The position numbers were made by a program, and so were the translations under genes. The notes beneath the pieces were generated by a model. The model was not told where the DNA came from and made no database searches. It worked only from the letters and a program-made list of their open reading frames with translations. 19,358 nucleotides of DNA. Source: an uncultured Chloroflexota bacterium. GTDB lineage: Bacteria; Chloroflexota; Dehalococcoidia; UBA2979. This document shows, piece after piece, positions 1 to 7,557 of this stretch; the stretch's first letter is position 1; every line of letters starts with the position of its first letter. Location: the NCBI GenBank assembly GCA_902827055.1, contig CADEHD010000007.1, positions 1-19,358 on the forward strand, given 5' to 3'.

Positions 1-272
1 TGCAGCTGGTACGTGACGCGCTCGATCTCGGGCGTGGGAGTCGCGGGGGGCGGGGTGAAGACGGGCGGCGGCGTGGGCGGCGGGGCCTTCGCGACGATGG
101 TCGCGGCCGGCAGCGCGGCGTACGGCGTCGCGGTCGGGACGACCGAGGGTGCGATGTCCACCTCGGCCTGGGTGGAGCACGCGACGAGCGCGCACACGGC
201 GGCGCCAATGAGCCCCAGCTGCGCCCGGCCCATCCTCCCGAGCCGATGAGGCGCCGTGCCTCGTTCCGTCAC
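1..272 (-). CDS. Putative lipoprotein, N-terminal part only
   Basis: The reading frame runs off the left edge, so only about 90 N-terminal residues are visible. I place the start at GTG 272, because an AAGGA lies 8 nt upstream. An ATG at 233 is possible, but its GGGAGG abuts the start codon. With the GTG start the protein has a basic n-region (HRLGRMGR), a hydrophobic core (LGLIGAAVCALVA) and a lipobox LVAC, so it should be lipidated and exported. A low-complexity Pro/Thr/Ala linker with PPPTPPPVFTPPP and TPTPE follows, typical of surface lipoproteins that carry a distal domain. That domain would lie outside the window, so no function can be given. A weak TAGGAT -10-like box lies at 315-320 upstream. 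It follows the M28 peptidase gene on the same strand after 88 nt, so the two may be co-transcribed. Confidence 0.6.
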   Translation of the reverse strand, partial: MTERGTAPHRLGRMGRAQLGLIGAAVCALVACSTQAEVDIAPSVVPTATPYAALPAATIVAKAPPPTPPPVFTPPPATPTPEIERVTYQL

Positions 273-360
273 GCTCTGCGTCCTTGCAGCGCACCGCGAA
301 CCCGATCAGCATCGATCCTAGCGACCGCCCCGGTGGAGCACTACGCGATGACGCGGGTGC

Positions 361-1716
361 TCAGCGGGCAGCGTCGCGCAGCACTGCTGCGGCCGCCCGG
401 AGCATGACCTCCAGCGACTCGGGTTCGATGTCCTGCACGTCATCACCCGGCGTGTAGATCTCGGTGGCCTCGGCGTCGTGGAAAATGACAGCGGGCACAC
501 CCGCCTCGGTGAAGGAGGCGTGGTCGGAGCTGGCGAACGGGGGGAACGTGCCGGGCTGCAGCGTGACTCCCGCGGCCGCCGCAGCTCGCGAGGCCCGTTC
601 GGCGAACGCGCGCGACGCGTTGTCGGTCGCCACGGCCACCACCTCGGGCCCGGCCAGCTTGCCGAGCATGTCGAGGTTCAACATGAACCGCACGTCGTCC
701 ACGCCGTGCGCGCGCACGAACGCCTCGGAGCCGAACAGCCCCAGCTCCTCCGCGCCGAACGCGAGGTAGCAGACGCCAGGCAGGCGCTGTGTGCGCGCGA
801 GCTCGAGCATGCCCGCCGTCCCGGAGGCGTTGTCGTTCGCCCCTGGCGCGCCCGCGACGGAATCGAGGTGCGCGCCGACGTAGGCGGTGCACGTCCCGGT
901 CGAGGGCCGACCGGCCACGTTGTATGACTCGAAGGCGTCGCCGGTGCGCAGCGCGCGGACGGTGATGACGCCACCCTGGGCCACGATGGCATCAAGGCGC
1001 TCGGCCTCGTCGGAGGTCACGCCAACGACGGGAATGCTGACGTCGGGCGTGCCCGACGCGATGCTGCCGCGAAACCGCCCCGGCTGGTTGTTCGCGACGA
1101 TCAGCGCGAGGGCGCCCGCGCGCTGCGCCGCCACCGCCTTGTCGCGGAAGGGGACCTGCCCGCCCCGGTTCGCGAGGGCGATGGTGCCTCGGAGGTCGCG
1201 CTGGGCGAGGTCGTCGGGGCGGCCCAGGCCGATGAACACGAGCCGCCCGCGTGCCTCGCCATCCGGGGCGCCGGTCATCGCGACGGCGCCGATCGGCTCC
1301 CCGGCGCCCGCGATGCTGGTCTGGTCACGCGGCACCTCGACGGTGAAGGGCTCGATGACGGCGCGGTAGCCGTACTCCTCGAGGCGGGCCCGTACGTACT
1401 CGGCGCCCCGGCGCTCCCCGGGGGTGCCGGCTTCGCGCACGCCGATCTCCCCGGCCAGCGCGCGCACGTGCTCGAGGGCCCGCGCGGCGTCGGGGTCGCG
1501 CGCTGGCTCGGTGTCGGCGTTGGGCCCGCCCGCAACGCCCGCACCCGGCGCGATCGCGCTCGATGGCACCGATGACGCATCGGAGCGCGCGCCGTCCGGC
1601 GCGCAGGCGGACAGCAGCACGGCGCCGACGGCCACGAGCAGCCATTGCCGGAGGCAGACAGGGAGGGAGGTGAGCGGCAGACGGCGCCTCTTTCGGCGCA
1701 CGGTGAGAGTGGGCAC
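361..1716 (-). CDS. M28-family zinc metallopeptidase lipoprotein with PA domain
   Basis: This 451-aa protein should be a secreted, lipid-anchored aminopeptidase or carboxypeptidase with two zinc ions. Residues 7-38 form a lipoprotein signal with a basic RRKRRR stretch, a hydrophobic core and the lipobox LSAC (Cys38). A disordered Ala/Pro-rich linker follows to about residue 75. A protease-associated (PA) domain is inserted at about 135-255 (RLVFIGLG, GTIALANRGG, ALALIVANN). Metal and catalytic residues fit family M28: H283 and D285 in GAHLDS, D295 in GANDNASG, the EE pair E323/E324 in FGAEELGLFG (E323 as base), D349 in LNLDMLG and H399 in SSDHASF. The set appears complete, so the enzyme is probably active. 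The start is GTG, chosen because it gives a full signal peptide; the Shine-Dalgarno is weak. It starts 27 nt after the 144-aa membrane-protein gene. The exact substrate is unknown. Confidence 0.9.
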   Translation of the reverse strand: MPTLTVRRKRRRLPLTSLPVCLRQWLLVAVGAVLLSACAPDGARSDASSVPSSAIAPGAGVAGGPNADTEPARDPDAARALEHVRALAGEIGVREAGTPGERRGAEYVRARLEEYGYRAVIEPFTVEVPRDQTSIAGAGEPIGAVAMTGAPDGEARGRLVFIGLGRPDDLAQRDLRGTIALANRGGQVPFRDKAVAAQRAGALALIVANNQPGRFRGSIASGTPDVSIPVVGVTSDEAERLDAIVAQGGVITVRALRTGDAFESYNVAGRPSTGTCTAYVGAHLDSVAGAPGANDNASGTAGMLELARTQRLPGVCYLAFGAEELGLFGSEAFVRAHGVDDVRFMLNLDMLGKLAGPEVVAVATDNASRAFAERASRAAAAAGVTLQPGTFPPFASSDHASFTEAGVPAVIFHDAEATEIYTPGDDVQDIEPESLEVMLRAAAAVLRDAAR

Positions 1717-1743
1717 CGTCAGGTACTCAGCGTACCGCGGCGT

Positions 1744-2178
1744 TCACTGCTTGCGGCGCCCCGACCCGAACCAGCGCCGCGCGATGTCACCCATCGAGGG
1801 CTGGCGGTACTCGATCGGCTTGCCTCGCCAGTACCGGGTGTCGCTTCGGCCGCCCCGCCGCCCCATGAGGAGCATGGCGAAGGCTGCGACGAAGAGGACG
1901 ACGCCCGCGTACAGCACCCACTGCATGATCAGCGGGCTGAAGGCACGCAGGAAGAACGACCCGAGGATCAGCATGAACGACAGCAGCATGACCTGCGACA
2001 TGTCGATGCGCGACAGGGCGGCCAGCTGTCGCTGGGGCCAGCTACTCACGCTCGCGCCGAGGCGCCCCACGGCCCGCTTGCGCTGACGCGCACGCCGCTC
2101 GCTTGCGGACGGGAACTCCTCGATCTTCCCGAGGATCTCCTCGATCTCGCGCTCGAGCCGGTCCTTGTCGTTGGCCAT
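1744..2178 (-). CDS. Small two-helix membrane protein, unknown function
   Basis: This is a 144-aa protein with no function I recognise. The N-terminus is charged and helical (DRLEREIEEILGKIEE, about 6-21) and could form a short coiled coil. A basic segment follows (RRARQRKRAVGR, about 28-39). There are two predicted membrane helices at about 60-78 and 83-105, and a basic C-terminal tail with RYWRGKPIEY at 115-124. The tail resembles short Arg/Trp-rich tails I have seen in small membrane proteins of Chloroflexota and Actinobacteria. Both ends are probably cytoplasmic. I chose ATG 2178 because GAGGG lies just upstream; a longer frame exists (ATG near 2228), but I see no ribosome binding site there. 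It lies between the 63-aa membrane protein and the M28 peptidase on the same strand and may belong to the hyuAB transcript. Confidence 0.75.
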   Translation of the reverse strand: MANDKDRLEREIEEILGKIEEFPSASERRARQRKRAVGRLGASVSSWPQRQLAALSRIDMSQVMLLSFMLILGSFFLRAFSPLIMQWVLYAGVVLFVAAFAMLLMGRRGGRSDTRYWRGKPIEYRQPSMGDIARRWFGSGRRKQ

Positions 2179-2194
2179 CGCACCCTCGCACGGC

Positions 2195-2210
2195 GCCCGG
2201 CTCACCGGGC
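2195..2210 (-). terminator. GC-rich hairpin between the 63-aa and 144-aa genes
   Basis: On the minus strand GCCCGG-TGAG-CCGGGC makes a perfect 6-bp stem with a 4-nt loop. Two further G-C pairs extend it across one A·G mismatch. No T-run follows and the stem lies only 17 nt before the ATG at 2178. It could be a weak terminator, an mRNA processing or stability element, or chance in GC-rich DNA. Confidence 0.3.
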
Positions 2211-2255
2211 TCCATACCAGTGTAGCCATCGCGCGGGGCCGCGGTGACTCGGGAT

Positions 2256-2447
2256 TCACCCGCGAAGCGCGAGATAGCCGACCAGCAAACCGAGCACCGT
2301 GCCCGCGAGCGCGGACCAGAACACGGTCGCGGCCCCTTCGAACCCGGTGGTCTCCGCAGCGAGGAAGAGGCGCGCAACGAACCCGCCCCCGACGAAGCCG
2401 AGCGCGCCACTGAGCAGGATGCCAAGCACGCGAAGAACGAGAGACAT
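2256..2447 (-). CDS. 63-aa two-helix membrane protein downstream of hyuB
   Basis: This short protein is almost entirely membrane-embedded. It has helix 1 at about 4-22, a Gly-rich turn GFVGGGFVARLF, a short loop AAETTGFEG and helix 2 at about 38-60. It starts at ATG 2447, only 6 nt after the hyuB stop. A purine-rich GGGGAGAGGT sits within the last hyuB codons, so it is probably translated by coupling. The Gly-rich packing resembles small helical hairpins, but I do not recognise the family. Its position as the third gene after hyuA and hyuB suggests an accessory role with the hydantoinase, for example membrane association. That is inference from position only. Confidence 0.7.
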   Translation of the reverse strand: MSLVLRVLGILLSGALGFVGGGFVARLFLAAETTGFEGAATVFWSALAGTVLGLLVGYLALRG

Positions 2448-2453
2448 CTGGGC

Positions 2454-4031
2454 CTATACCTCTCCCCAGCCACCGCCGCCGGGCGTCTCGATGCGGACCC
2501 GGTCGCCGGGACCAACGCGCACCTCGGCGCGCGCACCCAGGTCCTCGCGCGTCCCGTCCGCGCGAATCAGTGTGTTCCGCCCGACGGCGCCCGGCTCGCC
2601 GCCCGCGAGGCCCCACGGGGCGTAGCGCCGCCGTTCGCTCACGATCGTGACTGTTGCCTCGTCGTGGAAGAGGTACTCGCGGACGAGGCCGTCGCCGCCG
2701 GGGTGTGCCCCCGCGCCGCCCGTGCCCGGGCGCAGCTCGTACCGCTCCACCGTGAACGGGTACGCGAGGGGCAGCGCCTCGATGGGCGTGTTCATCGTGT
2801 TGGTCATGTGGGTGTGCACCCCGGACCGCCCGGGGCGACGCGGTCCGCCGCCCGCGCCTCCGGCGATCGTCTCGTAGTAGGCGTACGGGCGGCCGCGCGC
2901 GTGGTCGTACCCGCCAATTGTGAGGTTGTTCATCGTGCCACTCGAGGCGGCGGGGATGCGGTCCGGCAGCGCCTGCGCGAGTGCGCCGAGCGCGACATCG
3001 GTGATTCGCTGGGAGGTCTCGACGTTGCCCGCCGACACCGCACGCGGCGGGCCGGCGTTCACGACGGACCGGTCGGGGAGGGTGAACCGAATCGGCCGGT
3101 AGCAGCCCTCGTTCGCGGGCGCATCGGGACCGGCGAGGCAGCGCACGACGTAGTAGCAGGCGGACCGCGTGACGGCGGCCACGGCGTTGACGGACGCGAG
3201 TTCGGTCTCGGGGTCGGTGCCGCTGAAGTCGAAGTGCGCCTCGTCGCCGGCGATCTCGAGGGCGAGCCGGATCGCGAGGCCCTCCGCGCCCACCTCGAGT
3301 CGGTCGGTAAACGAGTAGCGTCCGTCGGGGATGTCGCGGATCACGGCCCGGATGACGCGCTCGCCGTGCCCGAGGAGCGCCTCGAAACGCGCGCGCAGGC
3401 CCTCGACGCCGAACCGCGCCGCAGCGGCCTCGAGGCGTGCGGCCCCGAGCGCGGTCGCCGCGAGCTGGGCGCGGAAGTCGCCCCGCCGCTCCTCGGGGGC
3501 GCGCGAGTTGCGCACGATCAGGGCGAGCGCCGCCTCCTCGATGGTGCCCGCGCGCACAAGGCGGATCGGGGGGATGACGAGGCCTTCCTGGAGGAGCTCA
3601 CGAGCGACCGGCATCGAGCCCGGCGCGATGCCGCCGATGTCAGCGTGGTGCGCGCGAGTCGCCACGAACCCGATCGGTTCCCCAGCGCTCCCGACGGCGA
3701 ACACGGGAGCGACGGTCGTCACGTCCGGCAGGTGGGTGCCACCCAGGAACGGGTCGTTGACCGCGAGGACGTCCCCCGCCTCGAAGGGCGCGAGGGTCAT
3801 GACGGCGCGCACGGCGGCAGGCATCGCCCCCAGGTGCACGGGGATGTGGGCGGCCTGGCTCACCATCTGGCCATGGCCGTCGAATACGGCGCACGAGAAA
3901 TCCCGGCGCTCCTTGATGTTCGGGGAGTACGCACTGCGCCCCAGCGCCTCGCCCATCTCCTCTGCGATCGAGGCGAGCACGGCCTGCGCGACGGCGAGGT
4001 CGGCGGGGCTGAGGGGGGACGCGGCGGCCAT
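2454..4031 (-). CDS. hyuB: Hydantoinase B / 5-oxoprolinase, HyuB-type subunit
   Basis: This 525-aa protein is the B subunit of an ATP-dependent amidohydrolase of the hydantoinase/5-oxoprolinase/caprolactamase group, which opens cyclic amides or imides in the cytoplasm. Family blocks visible in order are ERRDFSCAVFDG (41-52), HIPVHLGAMP (62-71), VNDPFLGGTHLPDV (91-104) and RAHHADIGGIAPGSMP (126-141). These are followed by GNVETSQRITDV, SSGTMNNLTIGG and a Gly-rich end TPGGGGWGEV. The His, Asp and Glu residues in these blocks are the likely metal and substrate site. The length matches stand-alone HyuB proteins. The ATG at 4031 overlaps the hyuA stop as TGATG, so the two subunits are translationally coupled. 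Sequence alone does not distinguish N-methylhydantoin, 5-oxoproline or another lactam as substrate. Confidence 0.93.
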   Translation of the reverse strand: MAAASPLSPADLAVAQAVLASIAEEMGEALGRSAYSPNIKERRDFSCAVFDGHGQMVSQAAHIPVHLGAMPAAVRAVMTLAPFEAGDVLAVNDPFLGGTHLPDVTTVAPVFAVGSAGEPIGFVATRAHHADIGGIAPGSMPVARELLQEGLVIPPIRLVRAGTIEEAALALIVRNSRAPEERRGDFRAQLAATALGAARLEAAAARFGVEGLRARFEALLGHGERVIRAVIRDIPDGRYSFTDRLEVGAEGLAIRLALEIAGDEAHFDFSGTDPETELASVNAVAAVTRSACYYVVRCLAGPDAPANEGCYRPIRFTLPDRSVVNAGPPRAVSAGNVETSQRITDVALGALAQALPDRIPAASSGTMNNLTIGGYDHARGRPYAYYETIAGGAGGGPRRPGRSGVHTHMTNTMNTPIEALPLAYPFTVERYELRPGTGGAGAHPGGDGLVREYLFHDEATVTIVSERRRYAPWGLAGGEPGAVGRNTLIRADGTREDLGARAEVRVGPGDRVRIETPGGGGWGEV

Positions 4032-6037
4032 CAGGCACGCTCCAGGACGAGGTTGCCCCACGCATCGACGACGGCACGCCAGCCAGGCGCGACGAGGGTG
4101 GTGGTGTCGAGCTGGGTCACGACCGCAGGGCCATGGACGCTGTCCCCGGCACCGAGCGCGTCTCGCGCGTAGACCGGCGTCGCGCGCCACGCACCCTCGA
4201 TCCACACGCGCGTCTCGGACTGGGGGTGCGCTCCCGAACCACGCGGCATCGGCGCGGGCGCCTCGGTGGCCGCGCGCACTCGAGCGGTCACCCGGGCGTT
4301 GACCACCTCGACGGGTGCGGTGGCGTCGGCGTGCGCGAACCGGGCGAGGTGCGTTGCGTCGAAGGCTGCCCGCGCGCGCGCCAACCCCGGCGCGCCCCCT
4401 TCGTCGAGGGGAATCGTGAGCTCGTAGGACTGCCCGGCGTAGCGCAGGTCCAGCGCCCGTGCGATCTCGATGGCGCCCACCTGGCCAGCCGCGCCTCCGA
4501 TGTCCGCTCGCGCCCGTGACTCGGCGTCCTCGACCGCGACGGCGATCGCCGCGCTGTCCTCGTCACTGGCATCGAGCTGCCGCAACACGGACCGTGTCCG
4601 CGTCGAGGTCAGGTCGGCCCCGGCGGCACCCTGCGCGCAGAGCACGCCGGGCCACCGCGGGACGAGCACGCGCGGCAACTCGAGCGCGTCGGCGAGTGCG
4701 CAGGCGTGCAGGGGTCCCGCGCCGCCGAACGCGACGAGGGTGAACTCGCGCGGGTCGAAGCCGCGCTCGACGGACACGACACGTAGCGCGCGCTCCATGT
4801 TCGCGTTCGCCACATCGAGCACGGCCTGCGCGGCGCGCTGGGCGTCGCCGCCGAACGCGTGCACGAGCGCGGCGCAGGCCTGCCGCGCCCGCCGCTCATC
4901 GAGGCGCAGCGCACCACCGAGCAGTCCGCCGGCCCCCAACCGGCCCAGCACCACGTGCGCATCCGTGACGGTGAACTCGCGGCCGCGGCCGTACGCGGCG
5001 GGGCCTGGCGAGGATCCCGCGGACTGCGGTCCCACGCGCAGCGCGCCGCCCGCGTCGATGCGGGCGATCGAGCCGCCTCCGGCGCCGACCGTATGCACGT
5101 CGACGGCCGGCGTGCGCGCCGTGAGGCCGTCGATGACGACCGCGGCGCGAGCGGGCACCGCGCGGTCGCACAGGGCCACGTCCGTCGAGGTGCCGCCCAT
5201 GTCGAAGGTGATCACGCGCTCGAAGCCGGAGCGCCGGGCCACCTCGAAGGCACCGGCGACGCCCGAGGACGGCCCTGACAGCAACGTTCCGACGGGCAGC
5301 GCGGCAGCCCGCTCGACATCGGCGGCTCCGCCATCGGAGCGCACGACGCGTAGCGACTCGATGCCGCGCTCGTGCAGTCCGCCTGCCAGCCGCTCGAGGT
5401 AGCGCGTCATCACCGGGCCGACGTACGCGTTGAGGACGGCCGTCGAGGCGCGCTCGACCTCGCGGTACTCGGGCGATACGCGCGAGCCCAGCGAGACGAA
5501 CAGGTCGCTGCGGGTCGCCACCTGGTCGAACAGCTCCTCGAAGGCGGCGTTGGCGTACGAGTACAGCAGCGAGACGGCCAGCGACTCGGCGCCAGCGGCC
5601 TCCGCGCGCTGTACTAGCGCACGCACCTCGGAGTGGTCAGGCGCAACCTCGACAGACCCGTCAGGCCGCAGACGGCCGTGCAGCTCGAAGGTCAACTCGC
5701 CGCTGACCAGGGGTTCCGGCGTGATCGGCTCGAGGTCGTAGATGTCCGGGCGGGTCTGGCGCCCGATCACGAGCAGGTCACGCACGCCCTCGGTCACCAC
5801 GAGCGCGGTGCGGGCGCCGCGACGCTCGAGCACGGCGTTGGTCGCGACGGTCGACCCGTGCACCACGAGGTCAACGCGCGCCGCCCCGGACGGCAGGAGC
5901 TCGTCGATGCCCTCGAGGATCGCGCGCGAGGGGTCGTCGGGCGTCGACAGCCGCTTGTGCAGCCGCAGCGCCGCGCCGTCCTGCAGGAGGAAGTCGGTGA
6001 ACGTCCCCCCCACGTCGATGCCGAGAATGACCGCCAT
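4031..6037 (-). CDS. hyuA: Hydantoinase A / 5-oxoprolinase, HyuA-type ATPase subunit
   Basis: This 668-aa protein has the actin-like ATPase fold of the HyuA/OplA N-half. The first phosphate-binding loop is GIDVGGTFTD (6-15). It is followed by HGSTVATNAVLERRGA (60-75), FDMGGTSTDVA (278-288), HTVGAGGGSIARID (315-328), AGSSPGPAAYGRG (340-352) and the adenosine-side AFGGAGPLHA (436-445). A beta-rich C-terminal domain carries LRYAGQSYEL (531-540) and GPAVVTQLDTTTLVAPGW (636-653). The pair should couple ATP hydrolysis to opening of a cyclic amide. It is the first gene of its transcript. There is no convincing Shine-Dalgarno sequence; instead a TACCCT hexamer lies 7 nt upstream of ATG, suggesting a leaderless mRNA. 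Substrate specificity cannot be read from the sequence. Confidence 0.94.
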   Translation of the reverse strand: MAVILGIDVGGTFTDFLLQDGAALRLHKRLSTPDDPSRAILEGIDELLPSGAARVDLVVHGSTVATNAVLERRGARTALVVTEGVRDLLVIGRQTRPDIYDLEPITPEPLVSGELTFELHGRLRPDGSVEVAPDHSEVRALVQRAEAAGAESLAVSLLYSYANAAFEELFDQVATRSDLFVSLGSRVSPEYREVERASTAVLNAYVGPVMTRYLERLAGGLHERGIESLRVVRSDGGAADVERAAALPVGTLLSGPSSGVAGAFEVARRSGFERVITFDMGGTSTDVALCDRAVPARAAVVIDGLTARTPAVDVHTVGAGGGSIARIDAGGALRVGPQSAGSSPGPAAYGRGREFTVTDAHVVLGRLGAGGLLGGALRLDERRARQACAALVHAFGGDAQRAAQAVLDVANANMERALRVVSVERGFDPREFTLVAFGGAGPLHACALADALELPRVLVPRWPGVLCAQGAAGADLTSTRTRSVLRQLDASDEDSAAIAVAVEDAESRARADIGGAAGQVGAIEIARALDLRYAGQSYELTIPLDEGGAPGLARARAAFDATHLARFAHADATAPVEVVNARVTARVRAATEAPAPMPRGSGAHPQSETRVWIEGAWRATPVYARDALGAGDSVHGPAVVTQLDTTTLVAPGWRAVVDAWGNLVLERA

Positions 6038-6044
6038 GCCTCGG

Positions 6045-6050
6045 AGGGTA
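6045..6050 (-). promoter_or_regulatory. Candidate -10 box for leaderless hyuA
   Basis: The minus strand reads TACCCT, then 7 nt, then the hyuA ATG at 6037. The same hexamer is used in the well-spaced L25 promoter candidate. No clear -35 is visible because the upstream DNA is the 6055-6092 hairpin. The call is based on position and a low-information motif. Confidence 0.35.
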
Positions 6051-6054
6051 GCGG

Positions 6055-6092
6055 GTGAGGGAGGGGGCGGAGCGCGGCGGGCCCTCCCTCAC
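6055..6092 (-). terminator. 11-bp stem-loop between SRPBCC gene and hyuA
   Basis: GTGAGGGAGGG and CCCTCCCTCAC form a perfect 11-bp stem around a 16-nt GC-rich loop. It begins 14 nt after the SRPBCC stop codon and ends 17 nt before the hyuA start, so it plausibly separates the ArsR operon from the hyuAB operon. There is no T-tract on either strand, so it is not a textbook rho-independent terminator. Confidence 0.5.
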
Positions 6093-6105
6093 GACTCCAG
6101 ACCGA

Positions 6106-6594
6106 CTAGCTCGCCGACAGCTGCCCCGCCAGCTTCTCGAGGGCCTGGCCCCAGCCGAACGTGGCGCCGCCGGCCATGCTCGGGTCCGGCCACCCGGTTT
6201 GCGACAGCGTCAGCCTGGTCCCGCCGGAGCCGAGGTCCTCGAGGACCACGGTCACCACCGTGGAGAACGATCCGGGACCTGTCATCGGCTGCCGCGTGTC
6301 GTCGACAGGCGCCTCGGTCATCACAAACCGCTCGGGAGGCGCGATCTCGAGGAACACGCCCCCGGTCGAGTACGAGTGCCCGTCGGGTGACTGCAGTTCG
6401 AACCGGTGGTGCCCGCCCACGCGCAGGTCGATGTCGCAGGCGAGCACCGTGAACCCGCTCGGGCCGTACCAGCGCCTGAAGTGCTCCGCCTCGGTCCATG
6501 CGCGCCACACCGCGTCGCGCGGGGCCGCAAAGACGCGCTCGATCTGCACGCCGCGGTCGGTGGCCTCGGCGCTGCCGCTCTCGGAAATGGTCAT
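6106..6594 (-). CDS. SRPBCC/AHSA1-like domain protein
   Basis: This 162-aa single-domain protein has the START-like (SRPBCC) helix-grip fold of the AHSA1 family. Recognisable blocks are IERVFAAPRDAVWRAWTEAE (18-37), RWYGPSGF (41-48), DLRVGGHHRFE (56-66), TGGVFLEIAPPERFVMTE (77-94), GTRLTLSQTGW (125-135) and GWGQALEKLAGQL (147-159). Such proteins form a cavity for a small hydrophobic ligand; the ligand here is unknown. It starts at ATG 6594, overlapping the stop of the preceding SRPBCC gene by 4 nt (ATGA), so the two are coupled and probably expressed in fixed ratio. It ends the ArsR-led operon, just before a strong hairpin. Confidence 0.88.
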   Translation of the reverse strand: MTISESGSAEATDRGVQIERVFAAPRDAVWRAWTEAEHFRRWYGPSGFTVLACDIDLRVGGHHRFELQSPDGHSYSTGGVFLEIAPPERFVMTEAPVDDTRQPMTGPGSFSTVVTVVLEDLGSGGTRLTLSQTGWPDPSMAGGATFGWGQALEKLAGQLSAS

Positions 6595-7133
6595 CGGTCT
6601 TCCCGTACCGGCTGCGTCTCGCCGCCGGCGAGCGCCGCGAGCAGCTCCTCGAGACGGTCGTAGCTCACAGCCGCGCCTTCCTCCATGCCACTCTCGATCA
6701 CGAGGTCGCGCACTTCCTTCGACGGGTAGCGCCATGTGCTCACCACGGTGGTGCGGCCGAGGTGCTCTTCGAAGGTCACGGTCCCCACCGCCGCTTCGCT
6801 CGGGAACGAGTTGCCCTCCATCCCCTCGAACACCTCCGTGTACACCACCCGCGATGGTCGATCGACCTCCAAGTACTCACCGTGGAACCCCACCTCGATG
6901 GGCTGACCGTCGACCAGGTCGCGAGCGACGTAGCGGTAGGTACCGCCGGGGCGCACGTCGCCCTCGAATACGACGGGGGTCGAGGTCCGCCAGCCCCACC
7001 AGTTGCGCACGTGCTCGGGGTTCGTGAACGCCTCGAACACTCGCGCCGCCGGCGCGGCGAACGACCTGGTCATCACGATCTCGAGGTCCGACGGCAGGGT
7101 GACTACCAGCCGTTCACTCTCTGCCCGGGTCAT
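6591..7133 (-). CDS. SRPBCC/AHSA1-like domain protein
   Basis: This 180-aa protein is a second SRPBCC/AHSA1-type domain, clearly diverged from its downstream partner. Family blocks are IVMTRSFAAPAARVFEAFTN (19-38), HVRNWWG (41-47), DVRPGGTYRYVARD (59-72), FHGEYLEVDRPSRVVYTEVFEG (83-104, partly hydrophobic beta strands) and a C-terminal helix ending LEELLAALAG. A charged tail follows. It probably binds a small ligand in the cytoplasm. A strong AGGGGG lies 5 nt before ATG 7133, and the gene begins 9 nt after the arsR-family stop. ArsR plus one or two AHSA1 genes is a widespread arrangement of unclear function in GC-rich bacteria. Confidence 0.88.
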   Translation of the reverse strand: MTRAESERLVVTLPSDLEIVMTRSFAAPAARVFEAFTNPEHVRNWWGWRTSTPVVFEGDVRPGGTYRYVARDLVDGQPIEVGFHGEYLEVDRPSRVVYTEVFEGMEGNSFPSEAAVGTVTFEEHLGRTTVVSTWRYPSKEVRDLVIESGMEEGAAVSYDRLEELLAALAGGETQPVREDR

Positions 7134-7142
7134 CGTCGCCCC

Positions 7143-7526
7143 CTAGTTGCCTGCATCATCGTTAGCCCCGTTCTCAGCGCGTGCTGCTTCCAGGCGTTCC
7201 ATCTCGACCAGGTACGCGTCGAGGCGGCTGAAGCTCTCCTCCCAGCGTTGCCGGTACGGCTCCAGCCAGTCCGCTACCTCCTTCATCGGTTGGGCGCGCA
7301 GCCGACACGGACGCCACTGCGCGTGACGGCCGCGCTCGATGAGCCCGGCCCGCTCGAGGACCTTCAGGTGCTTCGAGATCGCTGGCGCGGTCATCGCGAA
7401 CGGCCCGCCAATCTCGGCGACCGTCGCCTCACCCCGCGCCAGCCGCGCCAGGATCGCGCGCCTGGTTGGGTCAGCGAGGGCAGAGAATGTGGCGCTCAGG
7501 GAGTCGGTTCGCTCGGCTACTGGCAT
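7143..7526 (-). CDS. ArsR-family winged-helix transcriptional regulator
   Basis: This 127-aa protein is an ArsR/SmtB-type dimeric repressor. The winged helix covers LADPTRRAILARLARGEATV (17-36), the recognition helix region FAMTAPAISKHLKVLERAGL (43-62) and the wing LIERGRHAQWRPCRL (62-76). The ELCVCDL-type metal site of ArsR/CadC is absent and Cys74 is the only cysteine, so metal sensing is unlikely. It belongs to the ArsR group that accompanies AHSA1/SRPBCC genes. A helical C-terminal tail follows (YRQRWEESFSRLDAYLVEMERL). GAGGGG lies 4 nt before ATG 7526. A perfect palindrome 12 nt upstream and a sigma70-like promoter make autorepression of this three-gene operon likely. Confidence 0.93.
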   Translation of the reverse strand: MPVAERTDSLSATFSALADPTRRAILARLARGEATVAEIGGPFAMTAPAISKHLKVLERAGLIERGRHAQWRPCRLRAQPMKEVADWLEPYRQRWEESFSRLDAYLVEMERLEAARAENGANDDAGN

Positions 7527-7538
7527 GCTACCCCTCGC

Positions 7539-7550
7539 GGTTAATTAACC
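7539..7550. promoter_or_regulatory. 12-bp perfect palindrome, candidate ArsR operator
   Basis: GGTTAATTAACC is perfectly self-complementary and strikingly AT-rich for this DNA. It lies directly downstream of the candidate -10 box of the arsR promoter, spanning roughly +1 to +12, and just before the ribosome binding site. That is where a bound repressor would block transcription. Confidence 0.6.
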
Positions 7551-7557
7551 TATTGGT

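Noticed and set aside
1717..1735. GGTAC-GCTGA-GTACC hairpin before the M28 gene
   Set aside because: A 5-bp stem without context; likely chance, though it lies where the ribosome binding site would be.
2179..2230. Longer start (ATG near 2228) for the 144-aa membrane protein
   Set aside because: No ribosome binding site upstream of it and the added residues are not protein-like; ATG 2178 has GAGGG just upstream.
2244..4172. Long plus-strand open frame (642 codons) opposite hyuB
   Set aside because: It mirrors the hyuB coding strand, has an Arg/Gly/Ala/His-rich composition with no family motif, and hyuB opposite has clear conserved blocks. It is an artefact of GC-rich codon bias.
7143..7526. 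ArsR protein as an arsenic or metal sensor
   Set aside because: The ELCVCDL-type site is missing, only one Cys is present, and no metal transport or arsenate reductase gene is nearby.
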